Source: Flavobacterium frigoris (GTDB lineage: Bacteria; Bacteroidota; Bacteroidia; Flavobacteriales; Flavobacteriaceae). Taken from it: a DNA stretch of 57,209 nt. Numbering within the stretch: position 1 is the stretch's first letter; every line of letters begins with the position of its first letter. Shown piece by piece: positions 27,389 to 36,512 of the stretch. The position numbers and the translations under genes were made by a program. The DNA lies in contig NZ_FOFZ01000020.1 in NCBI RefSeq assembly GCF_900111075.1, positions 1 to 57,209 of the forward strand, given 5' to 3'. The notes below the pieces were generated by a model. That model saw nothing but the letters and a program-made list of their open reading frames with translations. It was not told the DNA's origin and did no database searches.

Positions 27389-27419
27389 TTTGTAGTTAAG
27401 TAAAAAAGTATTAATTTTG
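27389..27419 (+). promoter_or_regulatory. rpsA promoter
   Basis: TTTG (27389-27392), 19 bases, then TAATTTTG (27412-27419): both Bacteroidota sigma-A elements at normal spacing. The predicted start near 27427 gives a leader of about 110 nt before the rpsA ATG, long enough for S1 autoregulation. Confidence 0.7.
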
Positions 27420-27537
27420 CACACCTTTTGGTGAATAAGAGTTTCCTTTAGGTATCAATTAATTATACAAACAACTTCTGTTGTTTTCTATCACATTAAG
27501 AAGCTCGAGAGAATACAGAATACAAATTTTTATCAGC

Positions 27538-29319
27538 ATGTCTGAACAAATCCAATCACAAGAAGAGTTTTTAGCAAATTTTAACTGGCACAACTTCGAA
27601 GAAGGTATTGATGTCGTTAATCAAGAAAACTTAAAAGAATTCGAAGAATTAGTTACAAAAACATTTATTTCTACTGATCAAGAAGAAGTAGTTGATGGAA
27701 CAGTTGTTAGAATTACAGATAGAGACGTTATCGTTGATATCAACGCAAAATCGGAAGGTGTTATTTCATTAAATGAATTCCGTTACAACCCAGCATTAAA
27801 AGTAGGTGATACTGTTGAAGTATTAATCGACATCCGTGAGGACAAAACTGGACAACTAGTTTTATCTCACAGAAAAGCACGTACTATCAAATCATGGGAT
27901 AGAGTTATTGCTGCAAACGAAACAGGAGAAATCGTTAATGGTTTTGTAAAATGCAGAACTAAAGGTGGTATGATCGTTGACGTTTTCGGAATTGAAGCGT
28001 TTTTACCAGGATCTCAAATTGATGTTAAGCCAATTAGAGATTACGATGTTTACGTAAATAAAACAATGGAATTCAAAGTTGTGAAAATCAACCACGAATT
28101 TAAAAACGTTGTTGTATCTCACAAAGCGCTTATTGAAGCGGATATTGAAGTACAGAAAAAAGAGATCATCGGTCAATTACAAAAAGGACAAGTATTAGAA
28201 GGTGTTGTTAAAAACATTACTTCTTATGGTGTCTTTATTGATTTAGGTGGTGTTGATGGATTGATTCACATTACTGACCTTTCTTGGTCAAGAATCAATC
28301 ACCCATCTGAAGTTCTTGAATTAGATCAAAAATTAAATGTTGTAATCCTTGATTTCGATGATGAGAAAACAAGAATTCAATTAGGATTGAAACAATTAAA
28401 CGCTCACCCTTGGGATGCTCTAGATGCTAAATTAGCAATTGGAGATAAAGTAAAAGGTAAAGTAGTTGTAATCGCTGATTACGGTGCTTTCATCGAAGTT
28501 GCTGAAGGTGTTGAAGGTTTGATCCACGTTTCTGAAATGTCTTGGTCTACTCATTTACGTTCTGCTCAAGATTTCGTAAAAGTAGGTGATGTTGTTGAAG
28601 CTGTTATCTTAACATTAGATAGAGATGACCGTAAAATGTCATTAGGTATCAAACAATTGTCTCAAGATCCTTGGACTGACATTACTTCTAAATACCCAGT
28701 AGGTTCTAAACATTCTGGTATCGTTAGAAACTTTACAAACTTTGGAATTTTCGTAGAACTTGAAGAAGGAATTGATGGATTAATTTACATCTCTGACTTA
28801 TCTTGGACTAAGAAAATCAAACATCCATCTGAATTTGTAAATGTTGGAGAGAAACTTGATGTAGTAGTATTAGAATTAGATGTTGACGGACGTAAATTAT
28901 CTTTAGGTCACAAACAAACTACTCCTAATCCTTGGGATCAATACGAAGGTTCATTTGCTGTTGGAACTATCCACACAGGTGAAATCGCTGAGATTGTTGA
29001 CAAAGGAGCTACTGTAGAATTTGGAGATGATATCGTTGCTTTCATTCCTACTCGTCACCTTGAAAAAGAAGATGGTAAGAAATTGAAAAAAGGTGAATCT
29101 GCTGATTTCAAAGTAATCGAATTCAACAAAGAATTCAAAAGAGTAGTTGCATCTCACACAGCTATCTTCCGTGAAGAAGAAGAGAAAAATGTGAAAGCAG
29201 TTACTGAAAACAATTCTTCAGCTTCAAGCTCAACTAATGCGCCTGCATCTACTTTAGGAGATAGCAATGATGTATTGGCTGCATTGAAAGCTAAAATGGA
29301 AAAATCTGAGAAAAAATAA
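27538..29319 (+). CDS. rpsA: 30S ribosomal protein S1
   Basis: RNA-binding ribosomal protein that recruits mRNA to the 30S subunit. It has six S1 (OB-fold) repeats, with GxxxxG..V..DYGAFIEV.EGVEGLIHVSEMSW-type signatures most regular in repeats 3-5, and a low-complexity Ser/Ala/Asn tail. I choose ATG 27538 (MSEQIQSQEEF), giving 593 residues. A TTG at 27481 would add 19 residues not expected in the family. Codon use is biased to C-ending codons (AAC, TTC, ATC), as expected for a highly expressed gene. Confidence 0.97.
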   Translation: MSEQIQSQEEFLANFNWHNFEEGIDVVNQENLKEFEELVTKTFISTDQEEVVDGTVVRITDRDVIVDINAKSEGVISLNEFRYNPALKVGDTVEVLIDIREDKTGQLVLSHRKARTIKSWDRVIAANETGEIVNGFVKCRTKGGMIVDVFGIEAFLPGSQIDVKPIRDYDVYVNKTMEFKVVKINHEFKNVVVSHKALIEADIEVQKKEIIGQLQKGQVLEGVVKNITSYGVFIDLGGVDGLIHITDLSWSRINHPSEVLELDQKLNVVILDFDDEKTRIQLGLKQLNAHPWDALDAKLAIGDKVKGKVVVIADYGAFIEVAEGVEGLIHVSEMSWSTHLRSAQDFVKVGDVVEAVILTLDRDDRKMSLGIKQLSQDPWTDITSKYPVGSKHSGIVRNFTNFGIFVELEEGIDGLIYISDLSWTKKIKHPSEFVNVGEKLDVVVLELDVDGRKLSLGHKQTTPNPWDQYEGSFAVGTIHTGEIAEIVDKGATVEFGDDIVAFIPTRHLEKEDGKKLKKGESADFKVIEFNKEFKRVVASHTAIFREEEEKNVKAVTENNSSASSSTNAPASTLGDSNDVLAALKAKMEKSEKK

Positions 29320-29340
29320 TTCTCACTATTTCTTATAATA

Positions 29341-29372
29341 AAAAAGCCTCACAGAAATGTGAGGCTTTTTTT
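29341..29372 (+). terminator. rpsA terminator
   Basis: AAAGCCTCAC / GTGAGGCTTT stem, short loop, seven T. Confidence 0.9.
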
Positions 29373-29441
29373 GTGGTTGATCTTTTTTTATTTTTAACAA
29401 ATAAATACCTATATTTAACTCCTGATTATTAAAAATTAAAT

Positions 29442-29909
29442 ATGGAAGAAAATTTTACAGAAGTGGTATCAAAAAGAAATTTTGAACTATCAGAAGAAGC
29501 ACAAGGATTTTTAAAGGAAACTGCTAAATGGGCTTATTTCTTATCAATCATAGGATTTGTTGGTGTAGGTTTTATGGTGTTGTTAGCGTTTTTTATGGGA
29601 ACTATATTTTCGGTTCTAAGTAGTAGTTTAGGTAAAGGTATGAATCCAATGATGGGTTTTGGGGCAGGATTTACGGTGCTATATTTATTGATTGCTCTAC
29701 TTTATTTCTTTCCAATTTATTACCTGTTTCAATTTTCATCAAAATTAAAGAAAGCTTTCAAGTTTAATGACAATGAGGAAATAAATGCTTCTTTTGAATT
29801 TTTGAAGTCGCATTATAAATTTATGGGAATATTAGCTTTGATTTTTGTTTGCTTTTATGGCTTCATCATTTTGATGGGTTTAATTGTGGGAATATTTTCT
29901 GCTTTTTAA
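29442..29909 (+). CDS. DUF5362 family membrane protein
   Basis: Small integral membrane protein, 155 residues, of unknown function. The hydrophilic N-terminus (ELSEEAQGFLKETAKWA) is followed by two long hydrophobic helices, a short cytoplasmic stretch with KLKKAFKFNDNEEINASFEFLKSHYK, and a final helix near the C-terminus. The pattern matches the DUF5362 family common in Bacteroidota. It is flanked by terminators on both sides and is thus monocistronic. Confidence 0.75.
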   Translation: MEENFTEVVSKRNFELSEEAQGFLKETAKWAYFLSIIGFVGVGFMVLLAFFMGTIFSVLSSSLGKGMNPMMGFGAGFTVLYLLIALLYFFPIYYLFQFSSKLKKAFKFNDNEEINASFEFLKSHYKFMGILALIFVCFYGFIILMGLIVGIFSAF

Positions 29910-29932
29910 AATTAATATTCTAATTTTACTAT

Positions 29933-29970
29933 AACCTCCAATTCTGTGAAAAGAATTGGAGGTTTTTTTT
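29933..29970 (+). terminator. terminator after the DUF5362 gene
   Basis: AACCTCCAATTC and GAATTGGAGGTT pair perfectly across TGTGAAAA, followed by eight T. Confidence 0.9.
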
Positions 29971-30100
29971 TATAAATAAATAATTTTCAACTATTTGATT
30001 TACAGTGAATTTTAAATAATTATTCTTTTTTTTTCTTTATTTTAAAACCATAACTGCTTTTGTGGCGTAAATGCTTTTATATAACTTAATAAATAGATTT

Positions 30101-30655
30101 ATGAAAACTAGAAAATTTTTATCAGTAGCCTTTATGGCATTAGTATTTGGAGCAACATCATTCGCTCAAAAAACAGTAATGGTTGGTGGAGCGGCGATGT
30201 ATCCTTCAAAAAATATTATTGAAAACGCAGTGAATTCAAAAGACCATACTACGTTAGTTGCCGCAGTAAAAGCAGCTGGTTTGGTAGAGACACTACAAGG
30301 AAAAGGGCCGTTTACCGTTTTTGCACCTACAAATGCAGCTTTTGCTAAATTGCCAATGGGAACAGTTGAGACATTATTGAAGCCAGAAAATTTAAAAATG
30401 TTACAAACGATTCTTACCTATCATGTTGTAGCTGGAAAAATGAATGCTGCTGATATTGCTAAAGCCATTAAAGCTGGAAATGGAAAAGCTAAATTGAAAA
30501 CCGTTAGTGGTGGAACTTTAACTGCCTGGATGAAAGGTAAAAAATTATACATTACAGATGAAAATGGTACAATGTCACAAATCATAATTGCTGATGTGAA
30601 TCAATCAAACGGTGTCATTCACGTTGTAGATACTGTAGTATTACCAAAACAGTAA
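30101..30655 (+). CDS. fasciclin domain-containing secreted protein
   Basis: Exported protein with one fasciclin (FAS1) domain, usually involved in adhesion. From ATG 30101 it is 184 residues: signal peptide MKTRKFLSVAFMALVFGATSF-AQ, a ~35-residue linker, then FAS1 motifs TLVAAVKAAGLVETL, GPFTVFAPTNAAFAKLP, LTYHVVAGK and NGVIHVVDTVVLP. An ATG ten codons earlier exists, but it would put a polar stretch before the signal peptide. It is flanked by terminators and therefore probably transcribed alone. Confidence 0.92.
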   Translation: MKTRKFLSVAFMALVFGATSFAQKTVMVGGAAMYPSKNIIENAVNSKDHTTLVAAVKAAGLVETLQGKGPFTVFAPTNAAFAKLPMGTVETLLKPENLKMLQTILTYHVVAGKMNAADIAKAIKAGNGKAKLKTVSGGTLTAWMKGKKLYITDENGTMSQIIIADVNQSNGVIHVVDTVVLPKQ

Positions 30656-30687
30656 TTTCAATTAAGAGGTTGGTTTTTGTTGGTTGA

Positions 30688-30716
30688 AAAGTCCTGTGTT
30701 GTACAGGACTTTTTTT
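30688..30716 (+). terminator. terminator after the fasciclin gene
   Basis: AAAGTCCTGT / ACAGGACTTT stem with GTTGT loop and seven T. Confidence 0.9.
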
Positions 30717-30724
30717 ATGTCAAA

Positions 30725-30757
30725 AAAGCTCAATTCTAAATATTAGAATTGAGCTTT
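30725..30757 (-). terminator. pheT terminator
   Basis: A 15-bp perfect stem AAAGCTCAATTCTAA / TTAGAATTGAGCTTT with a three-base loop. Read on the minus strand it is followed by a T run and ends pheT. Confidence 0.85.
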
Positions 30758-30781
30758 CATAATTTAATTTAGATCGCGTTC

Positions 30782-33202
30782 TTATCTTAAGCTAGCTCCT
30801 AGTTCTGTTTCAAAATTCTTTTGCAGTTTACCCATAATTTTATCAATTTGAGCATCAGTCAAAGTTTTTGAACTATCCTGTATGATAAAGCTTAGTGCAT
30901 ATGATTTTTTACCTTCAGGTAGGTTGCTGCCTTCGTAAACATCAAATAAGTTGACGTCTTTTAAGAGGCTTTTTTCGCTTTGTTTTGCAATTGTGTAAAT
31001 ACTGTCGTACGTTACGTTTTCATCTACTAACAAGGCTAAATCTCTTCTTACTTCAGGGTATTTTGGAATTTCAGTGAATTTAATTTTATTGGATATCATT
31101 TTAATAATCACATCCCAATTAAAGTCAGCATAAAATACTTCTTGCTTTATTCCAAAATGCTTTAAAATTGATTTTTTTACAACTCCAAATTCAACCAATG
31201 CATTATGACCGGCACCGATTGCAATCCCTTCTGAAAAAACATCAGATGTTACAGGACTATTTTGTGTTTTTTGAATTCCAAATCTAGCAAGAACGGCGTC
31301 TACATAACCTTTAAATAAAAAGAAATCAGAAGGTTTTTGTGTTGCAGTCCAATTTTCCTTAGATCTGTTCCCTGTAAGGAATAAGGTCAGGTGCTTGTGT
31401 TCTTCAAAACCAGATAAAAATTTATGATAGCTTTTCCCAAATTCAAATAATTTCAAATCACTATTTCGGCGATTTATATTATAAGAAATGGCTTCAAGTC
31501 CAGAGAATAATAATGATTGTCGTAATGTGGCTAAATCGTTACTCAACGGGTTCAACATCGTTACATTGTGTTCTTCCTTCAATTTTTCTGAAAGCTCAAC
31601 GTAAGAGGCTGTCGTTAATGAATTGGCCATCATTTCATTAAAACCTTGTGAATTTAATTGAGTGGCAACTATATTTTGCAATTTATAATCTTCGTTTCTA
31701 GGAGAATTAGATACGGTTGCATTCAGTTTTTTTGAAAAACTGATATTGTTGTATCCATAAACTCTTAGTATTTCTTCAATTACGTCAATTTCTCTTTGTA
31801 CATCAACACGATATGCTGGAATTGTTAAACCTAGTCCTGCCTCTGAAAAGCTATTTACCTTAATATCTAATGAAACTAAAATTTGCTTTATAGTGTCTTT
31901 CGGTATTTCTTGTCCGATGATTTTGGCAACATTCCCAAAGTTTAAGAATACAGAGAAATCTTCCATTTTCTTTTGGTAAACATCAATCAGATCAGATGTA
32001 ATTTCACCGCCTGCAACTTCTTGAATTAATAAAGCGGCACGTTTTAGTGCGTAAGCAGTAATTGTAGGATCGATTCCTCTTTCAAAACGGAAGGAAGCGT
32101 CTGTATTTAATTGATGTCTTTTGGCTGTTTTACGAACGCTCACGGGATTGAAGTAAGCACTTTCCAGAAAAATAGAAGTAGTATGCTCTGAAACTCCCGA
32201 GTTTTTACCACCAAAAACTCCTGCGATACATAAAGGGCCTTTTTCGTCACAAATCATTAGATCTTCTTCGTGCAGTGTTCTTTCAACATCATCTAATGTT
32301 GTGAACTTAGTTCCAGAAGGTAATGTTTTTACAATTATTTTCTCATTAATTTTTGAAGCGTCAAAGGCGTGCAAGGGTTGGCCTAATTCATGCAAGACAT
32401 AATTAGTTACATCAACCACATTATTTTTAGGTGTAATTCCTATTGCTTTCAATCGATCCTGTAACCAATTAGGCGATGGTTTTATCGTTATTCCTGAAAT
32501 AGTAACACCACAATAACGAGGTGCTAACAGAACCTCTTCTACGTTCACATCAATTTTAAGTGTTCTCATGTCTACTCTAAAATTGCTGACAGAAGGAGTT
32601 ATAAACTCTACATTTACTCCACGTTGCAATAAACCGGCTTTCAAATCACGAGCGGTTCCTAAATGGCTCATCGCATCGGCACGATTGGGTGTAAGTCCGA
32701 TTTCGAATACTTCGTCATTTTCTATTTTAAATACATCTGCCGCTTTTGTACCTGCCACAATTGAATTGTCTAATATCATAATCCCGTCATGACCAGTTCC
32801 AAGACCTAATTCGTCTTCGGCACAGATCATTCCGTGACTTTCCTGTCCACGAATTTTTCCTTTCTTTATGGTAAAAGCAACTCCTGAACCATCATATAAT
32901 ACAGTACCTATTGTTGCTACTGGGACTTTTTGTCCTGCATCAACATTAGCGGCTCCGCATACAATTTGTAAAGGTACGCCATTGCCTAAATCAACAGTTG
33001 TTATTTTTAGTCTGTCGGCATCAGGATGCGGGATGCAAGTAAGTACATGTCCAACTACTATTCCTTCTAAGCCACCTTTTATGGATTGGTATTTCTCAAC
33101 AACTTCTACTTCTAGACCTAGATCTGTAAGCAATGCTGCTGTTTCTTCGGAATTCCAGTCTGTTTTTATAAATTGTTTTAACCAATTATATGATATTTTC
33201 AT
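30782..33202 (-). CDS. pheT: phenylalanine--tRNA ligase beta subunit
   Basis: Subunit of the alpha2-beta2 enzyme that charges tRNA-Phe; the beta chain binds tRNA and edits mischarged Tyr. The 806 residues match the family. It starts MKISYNWLKQFI, followed by a tRNA-binding EMAP-like domain (VVGHVLTCIPHPDADRL), the B3/B4 editing domain (LTPNRADAMSHLG), B5, the catalytic-like B6/B7 region (RFERGIDP) and the C-terminal FDX-ACB domain (PKYPEVRRDLALLVDE). pheS is not in the window. It is monocistronic here. Confidence 0.97.
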   Translation of the reverse strand: MKISYNWLKQFIKTDWNSEETAALLTDLGLEVEVVEKYQSIKGGLEGIVVGHVLTCIPHPDADRLKITTVDLGNGVPLQIVCGAANVDAGQKVPVATIGTVLYDGSGVAFTIKKGKIRGQESHGMICAEDELGLGTGHDGIMILDNSIVAGTKAADVFKIENDEVFEIGLTPNRADAMSHLGTARDLKAGLLQRGVNVEFITPSVSNFRVDMRTLKIDVNVEEVLLAPRYCGVTISGITIKPSPNWLQDRLKAIGITPKNNVVDVTNYVLHELGQPLHAFDASKINEKIIVKTLPSGTKFTTLDDVERTLHEEDLMICDEKGPLCIAGVFGGKNSGVSEHTTSIFLESAYFNPVSVRKTAKRHQLNTDASFRFERGIDPTITAYALKRAALLIQEVAGGEITSDLIDVYQKKMEDFSVFLNFGNVAKIIGQEIPKDTIKQILVSLDIKVNSFSEAGLGLTIPAYRVDVQREIDVIEEILRVYGYNNISFSKKLNATVSNSPRNEDYKLQNIVATQLNSQGFNEMMANSLTTASYVELSEKLKEEHNVTMLNPLSNDLATLRQSLLFSGLEAISYNINRRNSDLKLFEFGKSYHKFLSGFEEHKHLTLFLTGNRSKENWTATQKPSDFFLFKGYVDAVLARFGIQKTQNSPVTSDVFSEGIAIGAGHNALVEFGVVKKSILKHFGIKQEVFYADFNWDVIIKMISNKIKFTEIPKYPEVRRDLALLVDENVTYDSIYTIAKQSEKSLLKDVNLFDVYEGSNLPEGKKSYALSFIIQDSSKTLTDAQIDKIMGKLQKNFETELGASLR

Positions 33203-33436
33203 CTGTCAATTTTAATAAGATTGCAAATATAAGGATTGCAGTTTGTAGTAAGAAACTATTTTTTTGGTTTTTTAACACAGAAACGAGATATTTTAAAAGT
33301 ATTGCCAATATGAATTTAACAATATAAGTCTCTAGTGTTTGTCAATAAAATAAAATAATAACTATAAAAAAACACATATGAAAATTTAATGCTATTTATT
33401 GGAGGAATAGTGCTATAATAAAGAGTTTTGTCAAGC

Positions 33437-33444
33437 TATATTTG
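33437..33444 (+). promoter_or_regulatory. -7 box of the aldehyde dehydrogenase gene
   Basis: TATATTTG fits TAnnTTTG and lies 22 bases before the ATG. No TTTG is found 17-23 bases upstream, as expected if an activator such as the nearby AraC protein is needed. Confidence 0.5.
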
Positions 33445-33466
33445 ATAAAATTTAAATTAGATAGAT

Positions 33467-34972
33467 ATGAGTAACATAGTTTCAAGACCTGATTTTAAGG
33501 CAAAGTACGATAATTATATAGGCGGGAAATTCGTAGCTCCCATTAAAGGAGAATATTTTGATGTGATTTGTCCGATTGACGGAAAGGTTTTTACACAAGC
33601 AGCACATTCCACTAAGGAAGATTTAGAACTTGCTGTAGATAAAGCGCATGAAGCTTTTCAAACTTGGGGAAAAACTTCGGCTACAGAGAGAAGTAATATA
33701 TTAAATAAAATTGCGCAGCGAATAGAAGATAACTTAGAGTATATCGCAACTGTAGAAACGATAGATAACGGGAAAGCGATTCGAGAAACTTTGGCAGCTG
33801 ATATTCCTTTGGCAATTGACCACTTCAGATACTTTGCAGGAGTGATACGTGCCGAAGAAAGCTCGATTGCTGAATTGGATTCGCAAACGGTTTCTATAGC
33901 TTTGAGCGAACCATTAGGAGTTATTGCTCAAATTATTCCTTGGAATTTTCCAATATTGATGGCAGTATGGAAATTGGCACCAGCCTTAGCAGCCGGAAAT
34001 ACTGTGGTACTAAAACCAGCAGAAAGCACTCCTATCTCCATATTAGTTTTAATGGAATTGATAGGCGATATTCTTCCTCCAGGAGTAATTAATATCGTAA
34101 ATGGTTTTGGTGCGGAGCTTGGAAGAGCTTTGGTAACAAATAAAAAAGTCTCAAAAGCCGCATTTACAGGTTCGACACCCACAGGCCGTCTAGTGATGCA
34201 ATATGCCACTGAAAATATTATCCCTGTAACATTAGAATTAGGAGGTAAATCCCCTAATATTTTCATGAAATCTGTTGGTGATGCTGATGATGATTTCTTT
34301 GATAAGGCGATTGAAGGAGCAGTAATGTTTGCTTTGAATCAGGGAGAAATATGTACATGTCCTTCCAGATTATTGGTGCATGAAGATATATACGATAAAT
34401 TTATAGCTCGAGTAATTGAAAGAACTGAGGCTATAAAAATGGGGAATCCATTAGATAAAACAACGATGATGGGCGCACAGACTTCATCGGTTCAACAACA
34501 AAAAATTCTTAGCTACATTAAATTAGGAAAAGAAGAAGGGGCAGAAGTATTGACTGGAGGAGAGGAGAACCACTTACAAGGAGATCTTTCTACAGGGTAT
34601 TATATCAAGCCTACTCTTTTTAAAGGGAACAATAAAATGCGTATTTTTCAAGAAGAGATCTTCGGACCTGTTTTGGCAGTTACCACTTTCAAAACAACTG
34701 AGGAAGCCATCGCTATTGCAAATGATACGATGTATGGTTTGGGTGCTGGACTTTGGACAAGGGATGCACATGAGATCTATCAGGTTCCAAGAGCGATTCA
34801 AGCGGGTCGTGTATGGATAAACCAATATCATTCTTATCCTGCAGGAGCTCCTTTTGGAGGATACAAACAGTCTGGAATTGGACGTGAAAATCATAAAATG
34901 ATGCTTGCACATTATCAACAAACAAAAAATATGTTGATTTCGTACGATAAAAAGAAATTAGGTTTCTTTTAG
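33467..34972 (+). CDS. aldehyde dehydrogenase (AldB-like, acetaldehyde)
   Basis: Oxidises an aldehyde, probably acetaldehyde, to the acid with NAD(P)+. The 501 residues show the Rossmann segment IIPWNFPILMAVWKLAPALAAGNTVVLKP, FTGSTPTGR, catalytic Glu257 in LELGGKSPN and catalytic Cys296 in NQGEICTCPSR. The Glu-Cys spacing of 39, and the CTCPSR form, fit the AldB/ExaC branch. It is followed by a zinc alcohol dehydrogenase and DUF779, both often found with this branch. The facing AraC gene is a likely regulator. Confidence 0.92.
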   Translation: MSNIVSRPDFKAKYDNYIGGKFVAPIKGEYFDVICPIDGKVFTQAAHSTKEDLELAVDKAHEAFQTWGKTSATERSNILNKIAQRIEDNLEYIATVETIDNGKAIRETLAADIPLAIDHFRYFAGVIRAEESSIAELDSQTVSIALSEPLGVIAQIIPWNFPILMAVWKLAPALAAGNTVVLKPAESTPISILVLMELIGDILPPGVINIVNGFGAELGRALVTNKKVSKAAFTGSTPTGRLVMQYATENIIPVTLELGGKSPNIFMKSVGDADDDFFDKAIEGAVMFALNQGEICTCPSRLLVHEDIYDKFIARVIERTEAIKMGNPLDKTTMMGAQTSSVQQQKILSYIKLGKEEGAEVLTGGEENHLQGDLSTGYYIKPTLFKGNNKMRIFQEEIFGPVLAVTTFKTTEEAIAIANDTMYGLGAGLWTRDAHEIYQVPRAIQAGRVWINQYHSYPAGAPFGGYKQSGIGRENHKMMLAHYQQTKNMLISYDKKKLGFF

Positions 34973-34988
34973 AATGAATTATTAATAG

Positions 34989-35021
34989 AAAAGGGAAAGT
35001 AATAAAGCTTTCCCTTTTTTT
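34989..35021 (+). terminator. terminator between ALDH and ADH genes
   Basis: AAAGGGAAAG / CTTTCCCTTT stem with seven T. It would partly separate expression of the two dehydrogenases. Confidence 0.75.
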
Positions 35022-35034
35022 AAATCCATATATT

Positions 35035-36069
35035 ATGTTACCAAAAACAATGAAGGCTGCAGTGATTAGGGAATTCGGATCGCTTCTAAAGATTGAAGAA
35101 GTAGAGGTTAAACGTCCTGGTCGCAATGAAATTTTAGTAAAAGTAATTGCAAGCGGAGTTTGTCACACTGACCTACACGCTATTCAAGGAGATTGGCCCG
35201 TAAAACCAAAAATGCCACTAATTCCTGGTCATGAAGGGGTAGGGTATGTTGTAGCAGTAGGGCCAGATGTTAAGAATGTAAAGGAAGGAGATGCTGTTGG
35301 GGTGCCATGGCTATATAGTGCTTGTGGTGGTTGTGACCAATGTATCACAGGTTGGGAAACGCTATGTGATACCCAGCAAAATGGGGGTTATAGTGTTGAT
35401 GGTAGTTTTGCCGAATATGTAATTGCTGATGCGAGGTATGTAGGACGCTTACCGTCGAATGTCAATTTTATGGAAATGGCCCCAATACTTTGTGCTGGTG
35501 TGACTGTGTATAAAGGATTAAAAGAAACTGAAGTAAAACCAGGAGAATGGGTGGCTATTTCGGGAATTGGAGGTTTAGGGCACGTTGCCGTGCAATATGC
35601 AAAAGCGATGGGAATGCATGTAGCTGCTATTGATATTGCAGATGATAAGTTAGAATTAGCAAAGAAATTGGGTGCCGACTTAGTCGTAAATGCTAAGAAT
35701 CAAAATCCTGGAGAATTTCTTAAAAAAGAAGTTGGCGGAATGCACGGAGCGTTAATTACGGCCGTTTCTCCAATCGCTTTTAAACAAGGATTGGAAACCC
35801 TGAGAAGAAAAGGAACGATGGCGTTGAACGGACTTCCTCCTGGCAATTTTGATTTATCGATTTTTGATACAGTATTAAATAGAATTACAATTCGTGGTTC
35901 TATTGTAGGTACTCGAAAAGATTTACAAGAAGCCATACAATTTGCGGTCGAAGGAAAAGTAAAAGCAACTGTCACATCGGCAAAATTAGAAGATGTAAAT
36001 GATGTTTTTGAAAAAATGAAAAAGGGACAGATCGAAGGAAGGGTAGTACTCGAAATTGCAAAACCATAA
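35035..36069 (+). CDS. adhP: zinc-dependent alcohol dehydrogenase (AdhP-like)
   Basis: Interconverts primary alcohols such as ethanol with aldehydes using NAD(H). The 344 residues belong to the medium-chain zinc family. The catalytic zinc site has Cys in GVCHTDLH and His-Glu in PGHEGVG. The structural zinc loop is CGGCDQCITGWETLC, and the cofactor fold is GIGGLGHVAVQYAKAMG. With the upstream aldehyde dehydrogenase it can carry alcohol to acid. It is followed by a hairpin and the DUF779 gene. Confidence 0.93.
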   Translation: MLPKTMKAAVIREFGSLLKIEEVEVKRPGRNEILVKVIASGVCHTDLHAIQGDWPVKPKMPLIPGHEGVGYVVAVGPDVKNVKEGDAVGVPWLYSACGGCDQCITGWETLCDTQQNGGYSVDGSFAEYVIADARYVGRLPSNVNFMEMAPILCAGVTVYKGLKETEVKPGEWVAISGIGGLGHVAVQYAKAMGMHVAAIDIADDKLELAKKLGADLVVNAKNQNPGEFLKKEVGGMHGALITAVSPIAFKQGLETLRRKGTMALNGLPPGNFDLSIFDTVLNRITIRGSIVGTRKDLQEAIQFAVEGKVKATVTSAKLEDVNDVFEKMKKGQIEGRVVLEIAKP

Positions 36070-36080
36070 TTAAAATTATT

Positions 36081-36118
36081 AAAGCAGAAAATAGGCGTTT
36101 ACGCGTGTTTTCTGCTTT
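36081..36118 (+). terminator. hairpin after the ADH gene
   Basis: AAAGCAGAAAA (36081-36091) pairs exactly with TTTTCTGCTTT (36108-36118) with an inner CGT/ACG pair. The T tract is short, so it may act as an mRNA stabiliser as well as a terminator. Confidence 0.6.
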
Positions 36119-36136
36119 ATCAATCACGAACAAAAG

Positions 36137-36511
36137 ATGACAAGAAGAATAGATGCAACCGATAAAGCAATTGAATTAATAAAAATATTACAGGAAAAAC
36201 ACGGCGACTTGATGTTTTATCAGGCCGGAGGATGCTGTGAAGGAACGCAGCCACAATGTTTTGAAAAAGGCGCCTTCTATCAAAGATTTGGTGATGTTTG
36301 CATTGGTTTGGTGGAAAACACTGAATTTTGGGTAGACAAGGACTTATTCGAATATTGGAAACATACGCATTTTACTTTAGATGTAATTGATGCTTTTGGC
36401 GTGGGTGGATTTTCTTTGGAAACGCCATTAAAGAAGACATTCCGAATTGAATACAGGATTTTTACACCAGAGGAAGAACAATCACTTGAACCACTAAAAT
36501 ATATAGAATAA
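36137..36511 (+). CDS. DUF779 domain-containing protein
   Basis: A 124-residue cytoplasmic protein of the DUF779 family, which recurs beside aldehyde dehydrogenases in many bacteria. It shows FYQAGGCCEGTQPQC, with a Cys-rich segment that could bind a metal or be redox active, and the family's C-terminal GGFSLETPLKKTFRIEYR. The function is unknown; a role in the ALDH/ADH pathway is inferred only from association. Its stop lies one base from the stop of the convergent AraC gene. Confidence 0.9.
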   Translation: MTRRIDATDKAIELIKILQEKHGDLMFYQAGGCCEGTQPQCFEKGAFYQRFGDVCIGLVENTEFWVDKDLFEYWKHTHFTLDVIDAFGVGGFSLETPLKKTFRIEYRIFTPEEEQSLEPLKYIE

Positions 36512-36512
36512 T

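Noticed and set aside
27481..27537. TTG start giving 19 extra residues on S1
   Set aside because: The extra residues are not expected in the family and a good promoter makes this the leader; ATG 27538 is preferred.
34713..35126. 137-codon minus-strand frame across the ALDH-ADH junction
   Set aside because: Overlaps two clear dehydrogenase genes and a terminator; it has no coding signature.
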